A stretch of 64,000 bases of DNA from Phascolomyces articulosus (taxonomy: Eukaryota; Mucoromycota; Mucoromycetes; Mucorales; Lichtheimiaceae), in assembly GCA_025677815.1 (NCBI GenBank), contig JAIXMP010000008.1, forward strand, positions 1,302,001-1,366,000. Direction: 5' to 3'. Positions 39,605-51,543 of the stretch are shown here, piece by piece. The translations under genes were made by a program, and so were the position numbers. Position 1 is the stretch's first letter; every line of letters begins with the position of its first letter. The notes under the pieces are model-generated. The model did no database searches, was not told the DNA's origin, and saw only the letters and a list, made by a program, of their open reading frames with translations.

Positions 39605-42171
39605 TTATTCGTTTACCCAAGATCCACCTCGTTTTAACCATTTTCCAAGTAAAACTGCCATATCTCTTACAACAAATCCTCCAACTACAACATCAACGAC
39701 ATCACATATCCTTGTAAGTCGCTGTAATACTACGTCACACACAGGACTCATCCGTCCTATATCCTTTTTCATCTCAATGTAATGATTCCACCAATCAGCT
39801 AAAAAAGAATTCAAGTAATCAAGGTTAGGGTGTGATATACATTTAATCGTATCTTCATTTCATCACAACAAAAAAAAATCGATAAATAGACTTACTAAGT
39901 ATATGTATTTTGACCAACATTCGTTGTAAGACCTCGATATAATTACGATATTGATCTTCACTATAAAATGATAATATAACCGCATGAATAAGTCCCACCA
40001 AATTTTCTTTCTTTCTATTTTTCCAAACTTTGTTTTTTTTTCATTTTCCTCTCCAGATAATAATAACAATAAAAAAAACTTACGTTTTAGTTAAACTAAA
40101 AGCATTCATCCGCTCAACAGATTTACTCAATTTTGTACCCCAAGACATGAATGCTTGGCTCTTTTTTGTGCTTGTCGTGCTACTTCCATCATATTGAGGT
40201 GCCATCGCTGTACTTGGACTTGACACTGTAGTAGAATCCGCACTCATACTCTCCCTTTTCAATTTTTTTGCCAAATTAGCCTGTAATGATTCTACAGCAT
40301 CCTCCAAAATTTCCAGCACTTTGAGGCTGCCAGTCAAATCATCCAATTTGTGCCACTGTTCAAGTTTTGCCAGATCATTCATCAGTGATTCACATGCAGC
40401 CACCTTGATTTCCACATGAGGTAAGCGGATATTAGGTTGATTCCACATATTCTTGGGTATATACAATCGCGGTGTAATATAAGCGCCTTGATCCATGGAT
40501 TTTTCTATAGATAAGACGAGGCGTAACGGAGGTTGTTGACTGTTGCTTGTCTCCATTGGCATGACGGAATCCGTACTATAAGCCATACCAATCCGACTAT
40601 TACTATTATGTCCAAAGTAATCCATGGATGATTCATTGTCATTGGCATTTTGAGATCGCATAAATAAACCTAATAATGGTGTGGCATTGCTCGTATGACC
40701 TCGGCGCATCGTGGAAGCACCATCCATGCTGACTCGTGATAAACGGTTGGCTGATTTCTTTCGTACAGAATTAAATCCAGCACTACCTCCGCTCGTTGAA
40801 ACATTGATAGGAGTTGTATTGCCTGTGATACTGGATTGACGGATTGGATTAATTGTGGATCGAATGGATGCATTGGAAGCTTGATGTCGTAAACTACTTG
40901 TACGTTCACCAGCAGCTTCAATTTTTGTGGGTTTTAAAGGAGGAAGAGTCATTGTGGGTTGTTCTCGAGTTACTTGTGCAGACGAAGGAGTAGTTGCTGT
41001 AGAAGTGTTGGTAGTAAGAGGGGAGGTTGTGGATGCTTGTTGTTGTTGCTCCTGTTGTTGTTGTGATGTTGGTGAAGTGGGCTGTTGTTGCGAAGTTACA
41101 TGTTGTGGTTGCTGCGGTGATAAAGGATGTTGTGGTTGTATATCAGTAAAAGATTCGAAAGAAGAAGTAGTGGATACACTATTGGAACGGGCGGTAGGAA
41201 TATCTTCAACTGTGTTAACACTGCTGCTGCTCTTCCGATTGGCTGAACGTGTAGGTGTGCTTTTGGATGATACAGGTGATGGTGGGTCGGTTTTATTTGT
41301 CGGTACAGTGGTGGCTGTTGTTGAAGCTGTTGTTGTCGTTGCCCCGCTATTCCGTCTCACTGGATGTTGTTGACTTTCTAATGAAGAGGATGAAGCCATA
41401 TGTCGAATTACAGCAGCATATTGTGGGGCTCCAGTTTGTCGGGTTGAGAATTTTCGTTTGGCGGGCTTGGATAACCATGATTTTGCATCATTCTCCTCTT
41501 CCCCCTCTTCCTCTTCTCCATAATATTCATCTAATACTTGTGTTGCTTTTTGTTCATCATCATCAAACGTTTCATATAAATCATCGATATCGGATTTAGG
41601 GGAAATTGCACTTAGTAATCGTATACGTTCGGAATATGAGTCGTGCTAAGTATGAAAAGATAATCAATTATGTCAATGAGTGTGTATATGTGTTATATAT
41701 TTATAAACAAGTTATAAAAGGAGAAGAATCACAATAATAAGCAAAGGAGAGTATTATGTGTGTTTGTGTGTATTCGAAAAACAACTTTTTATATATAAAT
41801 AAATTGTATATGTATAATATATACTCTTTTGTCTATTGTTATGTTGCTATTGTTTTATTCTCTTTCACACTAGTCATAAAAAAGGTACTTACAATTTCTT
41901 GAAGTCTACGACGGTCACTTCCTTTATCAACTGTAGTCAATACGCGATTAAGAAGTGATATTGCCTCGGAATAAGCGTCAATGGCACCGACAACATCGTT
42001 TGAAGTATCGCACATGACTGCTGAATTTGCCTTTTGAAGGGCAGTTCGTAAAATAACTTTTGACATTTGTTTTGTAGGTGTTTGGGATTGTTGTTGTTGT
42101 TGCTGCTGTTGTTGTGGAGTGGGTGTAGGTGGAGATGGTGGATGCAATGTGGACATGCCCTGAGTCATCAA
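39605..42171 (-). CDS. MIT-domain protein
   Basis: Four exons (first 41893-42171, second about 40084-41652, a short one at about 39895-39965, last ending at 39605) give roughly 690 residues. After a Pro/Gln-rich start there is an MIT three-helix domain at about residues 40-115 (VILRTALQKANSAV, VGAIDAYSEAISLLNRVLTT, RLQEIHDSYSERIRLL). A very acidic patch (YYGEEEEEGEEE), about 250 residues of Ser/Thr/Gln low complexity, and a conserved C-terminus follow: helices LEILEDAVESLQANLAKKLK, SWGTKLSKSVERMNAFS, YIEVLQRMLVKI, and ADWWNHYIEMKKDIG. MIT domains bind ESCRT-III tails or act in vesicle and microtubule traffic; this layout matches an uncharacterised fungal family. Precise role unknown. Confidence 0.83.
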
Positions 42172-43300
42172 ACTATATTATTTTATAATATATGTACTTC
42201 CTCTCGTTTTTTTAGAAACAAGATGGAGAATAGAGGAAGAGGTATATTCTTTTTTAAAAAAAAACAACAGAAAATAAAACTAAAGTATGAAATAGAAATG
42301 AAGGTAAAAAGAGATAGAAGTAAAAGTAGAAGAAGAAGACCCTCTCTCTTTTAGTCTATTGTTGTAATAATGGATAAAATAATGGAATACTTTTAGGTGT
42401 TACTTGTAAGTTGAACCCGCAAATGGAAAAAAAAATAAATTTCAAGTTCGAAATTGCAAGGAAATTCTTGTCATACCCTTTTTTCTTATACTAAACCAAA
42501 TAATTTAGTGTTGCTTATTATCATTAGTATTATAAGCTTATATTATTATTATTTTTTATTATTTTTATTATACCGGAGAGAGAACAAGAAATCAAAAAAG
42601 AGGAGGTTTTAACTCTTCTTCTAAAGTGATTCTAGTAACTAATAATAGTCCTAATCATCATCATAATCTATATTATATCGTAGTAGGTTAACAAAGGAGT
42701 AAAATAAATAAAAACAAATAATAATAATAATAAAAATCTATTATTTCTCTCCTTTTTTTGGGGATTTATTTCAGTTTTCTTATCATTTTCGAATAGCAGA
42801 CATCATTGATAGATTATTACGACATTATATGACGACGATTATGTCAAAAATATTATCACTTGAATGTTTGTTATATGTAAGTTTAGCTGTCATTCCTTAG
42901 TTGAGTAATTTGACTAATGATACTCATCCACCTTTCTTCTTTTTTTTTGCACATACCACTCTTTTTTTATTACTCAATTCTCACTCACGCACTTGATTCC
43001 CTTCTCCCCCTGCATAACTTTACTATGAGAAAGAGTAAAAAGAAAGAAAACGCCTTCAAAAAGTAAATATTATTATAGAGAAAGAAGTATAATCAACAAT
43101 TATGCAAACACGCAAGCGACGACGGACGCCACTCGCCCCTCTAACAAGAGCCAAAGTAATCCATGAGAAAAAAAAACATTAAAAAGAGAGTCAGAGACTA
43201 TAAAAAGACTTATTTATCTATTTTTTATAGTTTAGAGTGACCCGTTTCTTTCTCTTTCACTTTTCATCTTTATTTCTTATTTTTTTTCTTCAAATAAATC
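42172..43300. promoter_or_regulatory. divergent promoter region, MIT gene / PCK
   Basis: About 1.1 kb between two divergent genes. It holds pyrimidine-rich tracts just before the PCK ATG (about 43240-43292) and AT-rich repeats. Carbon-source control of PCK is expected from the family, but I could not name a binding site here. Confidence 0.4.
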
Positions 43301-45438
43301 ATGACAGCTTATCGTCCTGGTTCACCTTATCGTCCCGGTTCACCTGGTGGTCGTCGTCCACAATCTTCTTCTTCGGCTCATACAAGAGTTGAAGAAGAAC
43401 TTCATGAGATGGCTGGTATTGATTTTGACAAGGTAAGTCTATCTATTTCTTTTTCTTTTTCTTCCATTTCTCTCTATATACATATAAAGTTTAGTACAGT
43501 ATTCTCTCTTCTAAACTAATCATACGACCTTTATGATTTCATATATATTTCTCATAAATCATCATCAGGTTACGATCAAGCACAATCCATCCGTTCCCGT
43601 GTTATATGAAGAAGCACTGACGCACGAAGTTGGCTCAGTTATTTCTTCCGCAGGAGCTTTATGCAGCTACAGTGGTGCTAAACGTGGTCGTTCGCCCAAG
43701 GATAAACGTATCGTCGATGAACCTGATACTACTAACGATATTTGGGTATATCATCAATCTACATTTTTTTCGTTAGTTTGCTTTTTGTTGTTGATTATGA
43801 ATTTTTTAATTAATGCAACTCATCGACTTTTTCTTTTTCTACTTCCATAATAGTGGGGCCCCGTGAACACCAAAATGAGTGAAAGAGTATTTTTAATTAA
43901 TCGAGAACGCGCTATTGATTATTTGAATACTCATCCACGCCTATATGTGTTTGATGGATATGCTGGATGGGATCCAAAGTATCGTAAGAAAATTCGTATC
44001 ATTGCTTCAAGAGCGTATCATATTTTGTTTATGCATAACATGTTGATTCGTCCAACAGAAGAAGAATTGGAAAACTTTGGTACTCCTGACTTTACTATTT
44101 TCAATGCAGGCGAATTCCCAGGTTAGTTTTTTCTTTCTTTTATTTTTTTTTTCTGCACTCTGTGCATGCATTAACATACATTTTTATTATATTCTATTTA
44201 GCTAACCGATACACTACGGGTATGACATCTACTACTTCGGTTTCCATTAACTTTAAGCGTCACGAAATGGTGATTTTGGGAACCGAATACGCAGGTGAAA
44301 TGAAAAAGGGGGTAAGGAGTTCATTCTTATGGTGTAATTTGGGGTGTGAGAAAATACAAAAATAAACATGTTTATGTATGATATATAAATAAAATCAAAA
44401 TAAGGATCATTAAACAAATGCAACTTATTATATATCCATAAACAGGTTTTCTCAGTCATGCACATGCTGATGCCAAAGGCTGGTGTTTTATCTTTGCACT
44501 CTTCTGCAAATGAAGGTGAAAATGGTGATGTATCTGTCTTTTTCGGCTTATCGGGTACTGGTAAGACAACATTGTCTACTGATCCCAAGCGTAAACTCAT
44601 TGGTGATGATGAACATTGTTGGAGTGATTCTGGTATCTTCAACATTGAAGGAGGTTGTTACGCCAAGTGTATTGACTTGAGTGCTGAAAAAGAACCTGAG
44701 ATCTTTAATGCCATCCGTTTCGGTTCTGTCTTGGAAAATGTGGTATTGAATGAAGATTCTCGTGTAGTCGATTATTCGGATGACTTTTTGACCGAAAACA
44801 CACGTTGCGCCTACCCGATCTACTATATTCCCAATGCAAAGATCCCTTGCGTTGGTGGCCATCCAAAGAATTTGATCTTGTTGACGTGTGATGCCTTTGG
44901 TGTTATTCCTCCCGTTTCTAAATTGACTTCAGATCAAGTCATGTACCATTTCATCTCAGGTTACACTACCAAAGTGGCTGGTACAGAAGATGGTATTGTT
45001 GAACCCACACCTACCTTTAGTGCTTGCTTCGGTGCTCCTTTCTTGATTTTGCATCCACAAAAATATGCTTCCATGTTGGCTGAAAAGATCAATCATCACA
45101 AGACGGATGCCTGGTTGATAAATACGGGTTGGATCGGCGGTAAAGCTGGTGATGTCAAACGTTGTCCACTCAAGTATACCCGAGCCATCTTGGATTCCAT
45201 CCATAGTGGTGCTTTGGCTAAAGGTGAATTCGAAAATTATGAAGTTTTCAACGTGGCCATTCCCAAACAAGTTGACAGTGTTCCATCAGAAATATTGCAT
45301 CCTCGCAAAGCTTGGCAAGGCAAATCTGAAGATTTTGATACTTCATTGAAGAAGGTGGCTTCCATGTTTGCTGAAAACTTCAATACTTACAAGGATCAAG
45401 CAACACCTGAAACATGCAGTGCAGGTCCAACAGTATAA
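43301..45438 (+). CDS. PCK1: phosphoenolpyruvate carboxykinase (ATP)
   Basis: Five exons give about 550 residues. An unusual Pro/Gly/Ser-rich N-terminus with a repeated YRPGSP precedes the conserved enzyme: [20 protein letters not shown] (substrate Arg), NRYTTGMTS, the kinase-1a P-loop [20 protein letters not shown], kinase-2 [36 protein letters not shown] and the adenine region [11 protein letters not shown] with [12 protein letters not shown]. Known role: conversion of oxaloacetate to phosphoenolpyruvate, the committed step of gluconeogenesis, in the cytosol. It is expected to be repressed by glucose. Splice joins were checked at FDK/VTIK, NDIW/WGP, GEFP/ANR and KKG/VFS; all keep the frame. 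Convergent with the FPGS gene, 80 bases apart. Confidence 0.96.
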
Positions 45439-45518
45439 GAGAAAAAAGAAATACACCCAAAATAAAGAAAAATGATGTCCATTTTTTTTGTTCTATACAA
45501 ATGAAAAAATAACTTTTT

Positions 45519-47432
45519 TTATTGTGCGGAAACACCTAATGCAGTCAAAGTATTTCCAACCATAATTAAACTTCCAGTTGTTAAAACTTGAACTTTTTGT
45601 TCTGATGGTACTTTTTGTGAATATTCTGCAACCCAATCCACTGCATCTTCAATAGTAGGAACAATATGCACTTTGTCAGTGTCAAATGTTGGCATACGTT
45701 CCTTCCATGCATCTGCCAATATTTTTTGCATAGCAACAGCATCAGCCTTGGTAACATTCATATTTTTGGAATCTATATTGATTAAAAAGAAAGTGTCATG
45801 TCAACCCATTTTGTCCAATTATGCCCGATTTTTTGGTCATATATATATTTACCAGCCGTGTATCCTTTACGGAAAGTAACATTAGTACTGAATATCACAT
45901 GGTCAAATTTCACCTCCGGTTGAATACTGGCAATCACATCCAATAAACGAGGTCCATCACGTCCATTCGTACAATTAAACATCAATATCCGCGATGTCTT
46001 GTCATTCTCTTCTTCCTTGACCGTTTCCTCGAACCAATCCGCGCATGCACGTAAACTTTCAGCAGTATGTGCACCATCCAAATAATACATTACGCTGTGT
46101 GCCTTGTCATTATATCGGGTATCACGAATATCCAATTTTTGCCCACGTCCTGGCCATACCACCTTCGCTAACCCATCCTTGAATTCTTCTGGTACATCCT
46201 TATCCAACTGAATATCACGACAACGGTTCAACCATGTACGACATAATTCAATAGCTGTCAAAGCATTATATTGCTGATGGATACCAGCTAATCCTACTTT
46301 CACACCCTTTAATTTTTCAATATCCTTGGCATGTAAAATTGTTAATGGTGCATTTTTTTCTTTTGCACGTTCTTCGATCACTGCCATGGCTTCAGGTAAT
46401 TGTTCAAATGCAATCACAGATGTATTGGGTTTGATAATACCAGCCTTGTGCCACGCAATCTTATCGATTGTATCACCAAGCACACTAATAAAGTTTTTGA
46501 ACCAAAAATAAATAAATCAACCTTATCAATCTCTCTCCCTCTCTCACCTTAAAAAAAAAAAAGAAAACCCATCCATTTTTTTAATCCCTAGTTACCTGAC
46601 ATGATCTAAGCCAAGAGCCGTAATACCACATACAATAGGTTTTTCAATGATATTTGTTGAATCATATTCACCACCTACACCCACTTCTAAAATCGTCACA
46701 TCCACATTTTCTTGCATAAATGCATGCATTGCTACTAAATTCAAGAAACGGAAATAAGCTGGTTTATCAGGATGTTCTCGCATCATTCTTAATAATTGAC
46801 GGGCATCGTCTGTTTGTAATTGGGCCAAGGTTTCAGCTTTGGTATTTTCAAGTCGTTCCCAGACGTCTTGGGTATATTTTGCAAATAATTCTTCACTGAT
46901 AGGTTCTCCATTGATACGAATTCGTTCTCGCATAGCAACCAAATGAGGGGATGTGAAAAGGCCCGTCCGAAGAGGTTTATCGGTAGGGAAATGTTTTAAA
47001 ATGGATTGTGTCAATGCTGAAGTGGATCCTTTGCCTTTTGTACCAGTAACATGAATGATGTTAAGCTTATCAAAATCACTTGGCTAATTTTGTATATAGG
47101 ATATGTTGTCAGTTTTTTTTTTTTTTTTCGCGTGAAATAATATATTTTTCTGTTCTGTTTTACCTCATAACCAATACGTTTAAAATAGGAGCGCATTTCG
47201 GGTAAACTACGGTCATTCATTCGAGGACCTAATTTACGTAACTGATCCAGTGTTGCGGCATTGGTTTGCATGGAAATGATCTTTTCCACTGCTTCCTATT
47301 TATCATAGGAATGGAGACAGTAATAAAAAAAGAAGAGCTTGTTAGATTCGAAATCAATAGAGTTATTTTTTAAGTAAAGCAACAAAAAAAAGAGGTAAAA
47401 AAAACCCTCCATACCTCATAACTGAAAGGCAT
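45519..47432 (-). CDS. folylpolyglutamate synthase
   Basis: Five exons code for roughly 480 residues. The first coding exon is only 18 bases (47415-47432, MPFSYE); it joins EAVEKIISMQTNAATLDQLR, the typical FPGS start. The ATP-binding loop is IIHVTGTKGKGSTSAL; then come GLFTSPHLVAMRERIRINGE, FRFLNLVAMHAF, VTILEVGVGGEYDSTNII, CGITALGLDHVSVLG, IAWHKAGIIKPNTSVI and YLDGAHTAESL. Known role: ATP-dependent addition of glutamates to folates, which retains them in the cell and supports methionine and nucleotide synthesis. The long length and the N-terminal LxKLGPRM motif favour FPGS over dihydrofolate synthase. No clear targeting sequence, so this form is probably cytosolic. Confidence 0.92.
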
Positions 47433-49889
47433 TGTGGTATAGGATCTAAAATAAAGGTGACGGGATGGTGTAAGAAGAGGTCGAAGCAGGAGCATAAAGA
47501 GAGAGTTTTTAATATGATAAATTATATTTATCCGTTCAATTGGGAGAATCTATGCCAATTTCGCCATACTGAACTGATTTATGATGAAAAAAAATTACTT
47601 ACATCTCCTCCATTTGATCTCCGTTGCTTCGGCTTATTGCTTTATTACTCAAGGGTCCTGTCATCAAATTTTCCTTTGTGTAATAAATTGATAAGGTTCT
47701 TTATCAACAGAAAAAAAAATAGAATTCTTGAAATATGTATCCATAAGTTTTTGTTCATTGAAATTGCACAAGACCATGCTTTTTGATGAGTATGCTTTAA
47801 GACTGTACTATTTAATATACAACGTTGTTATCAACAGATTTTGATACAATAAATAAAATAGCATTCACGGCACTATGAGAAATCTACCCTACTTAGTAAT
47901 GGCACAATTAAAAATCATACGGAAATTATTTCATTAATACTAGACTCACCAAAAGAAAATGATACGGGAAGAACTAAAGATTGAATGATATGCCAAATTA
48001 AAAGGCGTTATTATTGAACTGCTTTATTAGACATTTGGTGTTTTTCTATGGAACAAGAAAAGATATTCGATATGATGATATTATTCCTATCTCAACTACT
48101 CGATATCAAAGCATTATCCAACCAAATCCAATCCATGGATTGACTTTACATATGAAATTTAAATTTCTCTCAGAAAAATATATATGCCCGTCAATGTTGA
48201 TTGCGGGTGTGTGAGAATTAAACTACTACATTTACCAACAATTGCATAGCGGTCTATGTATTGCATGTACTTGATTATACGCAGATTCAATATGTTGATC
48301 ACCGATCTTACGGATTAAAGACCGTCATACTGGTATGCTCCATTCCAGTAGTAGAATTATTATATTTTAGAAAACATACTTACATAATTCATGATTGGTT
48401 TCTCATCAGATCTGGTATAGATCCAAAAGGTACATTCCCAATTTTTCATCCACATACTCAGGTCATTCGAGTCTGTATTCGTGACTAGATAAAAGCAATA
48501 CGTCTTATTGTTGATAATCCAAAAACAACATATAATAAAAAAAAATAATAACGCGCTTATCATAAATAATTGAAAATAAAAAAAGATGGAAATACAAGAC
48601 TTCTTCATGTATAGTTTCGTTTGTCTGTTGTATTACACTATGCATGTCATATGGCTGGAGTGTTCACATTTATCAAATTTAATATATTGTACATTTACTT
48701 AAAGAATTATAATGCAAATGCTTACTTTAGCACGTTTATTATTTCGCCTTTTTTTTATTGGAGGACCTCACCAGTATAATTATTCGACTACTAAACTTTT
48801 GTTGACAGTAGTATTATACAATAATAAATTTCTACCTAAACAAATGCAATGCTAATTAGTTGTAGTTATAGGATAAAATTTATTCGGTCTCCAAAGGAAA
48901 AGGTGGTACGGATTCGTCATCTTTGAAATTTCCTTATTTATAATATCATATTCTGTCTCTTTTTGCAGCGGCATTATAGATAAAACTTCACAACGCCATA
49001 TTAAGTAGTATCTATGGATTGTAATAATTATAATGCTAATTATTGATCCCTTATAGAACCACTTTATTACAAGCTGTTTCTTTTCAATAAATACATCGGG
49101 TGAACATCAATTAATAGAGCAAGGAATTAAGTAGTACCTTGCCCTTCTTGAGTAGGTACGTAAACCAAATAATCTCATATACCTATAATGAAAAACAAAA
49201 CGTAACGTTTCCTATGATCGAATGATCCAGGTCAATATATAAATTAAATATTATTATGCATAATTCGCTTGAGATCCTTGGATAAGTATAATAGTCTTTT
49301 AAGTCAAAGGCTGGTATATAAAGTAAAATGGAGTGCTTAGTAAAAGTCATATTGCATACATGTTCTTTACCTTTCCAATCCTTCCTTTTGAAATTATTAT
49401 TAATACTAATAATACAGATGATGATACCATTGTTATTATTGTACTGTCAAGCAAATGATTATCAATACATAAACAACTAACTTGGTCCAATAACAAATCA
49501 CGTCCATCATTATGTGTAAGCATGTTTTCATGTAAGCGAGTTAGTCAAAGATTACTAAAGTAGTTGCATAGAGTGACAAAGCCACATACATAAGGAGGAG
49601 TTTATTCAGCAATGACACATCAAACCAAAATCATATCACATAATCCATATATGGTAATAATTACCGAGCCCAGCTTTTTGGGTGTGTTATATATGGATAT
49701 GAGACTCCTTAGAAAACCCGGAAAAAACCGTTCCGGACGCCGCAAGCTGCATTTCAATTATTTTTACTTTGATTGCATTTATATGATCTAGTCATCAAAA
49801 AAAATATATAAATACTCCCAAAAAAACTTGAATATTTTCATATCATCAATTACAAACATCTTTTTATAAAAAACAAATCTATTTAACAA
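47433..49889. other. intergenic, possible weak relic
   Basis: About 2.5 kb between FPGS and the OYE gene. A stretch at about 47990-48490 on the plus strand has longer open frames than its surroundings (motif RKDIRYDDIIPISTTRYQS) but no family match, so it may be chance or a relic. The remainder is plain AT-rich sequence. Confidence 0.4.
49804..49814 (+). promoter_or_regulatory. TATA box of OYE gene
   Basis: TATATAAATA lies about 80 bases upstream of the ATG at 49890, followed by an A/C-rich leader. Confidence 0.5.
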
Positions 49890-51172
49890 ATGGCTCCCTC
49901 TACCTCTGCCCTTTTCCAACCTCTTAAACTTGGTGCTTCTCAACTCAAGCATCGTATTGTCATGTCCCCCATGACTCGTTTACGCGCTGACGCCAACCAT
50001 GTTCCTACTGATTTGATCCGACAACATTATGAACAACGTACAACTGATGGTGGTCTTATCATTGTTGAAGGTACATTGATTTCTCCCATGGCCGGTAATA
50101 TGCCTTATGCTCCAGGTATTTGGAATAAGGACCAAATCAACGTAAGTTTATTATCATACAAAATAGATAATTTCGTATAAAAGAAAATAATACTTATTCC
50201 TTTTTACTATTTGATATAGGCCTGGAAAAATGTTACTGATGCCGTACATGCTAAAGGTGGTATTATTTACAATCAATTGTGGCATTTGGGTCGAGCTACA
50301 TCATCCACTGTGATGCCTAATAATGTCAAGCCTATTGCTCCTTCCGAAATCCCCATTGGTGTCGGTGAAGACTTTGCTGGTAATAAATTTGAAACACCTC
50401 GTGCATTGGCCACTGAAGAAATCTCAACTGTCATTCAAGAATTCGCCACTGCTGCCAAGAATGCTATGGAAGCTGGTTTTGATGGTGTAGAAATTCATGG
50501 TGCTAGTGGATATATCGTTGACCAATTTATTGAATCGGGATCCAACAACCGTACTGATAAATATGGTGGATCTATTGAAAATCGTGCACGATTTGCACTT
50601 GAAGTTGTTGATGCCGTTGCTGCAGCTGTTGGAGATGAAAGAACCGCTATTCGATTCACTCCATTTGATGATTATCAGGTATATATAATTTTTTTCCTTA
50701 TACAGATATTTAAGAATAGTCTGGATATAAGCCTGATGGCTAATAAAAACGCATAAATATCATATAGGACATGCATGATGATACACCTTATGAAACATGG
50801 GGATACATTGTGGATCAACTCCAACAAAATCATCCAAATCTTTCCTATCTTCACATGGTCGAACCTCGTTTGAACCTGGCTGCCGATGGTAACAAGGAAG
50901 ATACCCAAGATAGTTTGGATCCATTCCGTGCCAAGTGGAAGGGTCAATTTATTGCAAACGGCGGTTATACCTACTCCCTCAAACTTGCCCATGACACTGC
51001 CAATACCACTGGTAATTTGATCTCATTTGGTCGTTTGTATACCTCAAACCCTGATCTTGTGGATCGTATTCGAAACGATTACCCCTTGACAAAATATGAC
51101 AGATCTACTTTCTATGGTGGTGATCATACAGGCTATAACGATTTCCCCAAATATAGTGTTCCACAACAATAA
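49890..51172 (+). CDS. old yellow enzyme family NADPH dehydrogenase
   Basis: Three exons give about 370 residues: MAPSTSALFQPLKLGASQLK, MSPMTRLRADANHVPTDLI, GGLIIVEGTLISPMA, GIWNKDQI, then IIYNQLWHLGRATS and FDGVEIHGASGYIVDQFIES. These are followed by RTDKYGGSIENRARFALEVV, ETWGYIVDQL, SYLHMVEPRLNL and GNLISFGRLYTSNPDLVDRI. Known role: FMN enzyme reducing activated alkenes with NADPH. It keeps the Trp of QLWH, the ligand His and the proton-donor Tyr, but the Asn that pairs with the His in yeast OYE1 is Ser (HGAS for HSAN). It is the intact source of the dead copy at 36862-38093 and a paralogue of 34888-36119. The first intron is 78 bases. Confidence 0.93.
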
Positions 51173-51543
51173 ATAGTGTGGTCTATTCTTGTCCTCCTTG
51201 TATATATTTATAAATATCATTATTAAATTATGAATTTCATAACTCTTTGTTTATTATGATCAATAAAAAAGAGACTGCTATACTAAAATAGATAAAAAGC
51301 AAAAACCAGTACTTCTTATATTTTTTAAATTTCTTGATTCTTATACCAGCAGTATACTATCTTTAATGTGAAAACCATAGAAAATATATTACAGGCAACT
51401 CTATTTTCCAATAGTTAAAGAAGTTCCACAAAATATACCAATGTTAACAGAATAAATGAAATTGTGGAAAAACAAAGTTGCATATTTTAATTAATACAAA
51501 AAAAAATACCCACAGGTATTATATTAATCTTCTCAGCTTATTT
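51173..51543. other. convergent 3' region
   Basis: About 370 AT-rich bases between the OYE stop and the 3' end of the dead MFS copy. Nothing specific was seen. Confidence 0.45.

Noticed and set aside
40927..41373. 148-codon plus-strand frame rich in Cys and Val
   Set aside because: It is the antisense of the Gln/Thr/Ser low-complexity part of the MIT-domain gene.
44548..45270. Antisense frames in PCK
   Set aside because: They are shadows of a strongly codon-biased gene.
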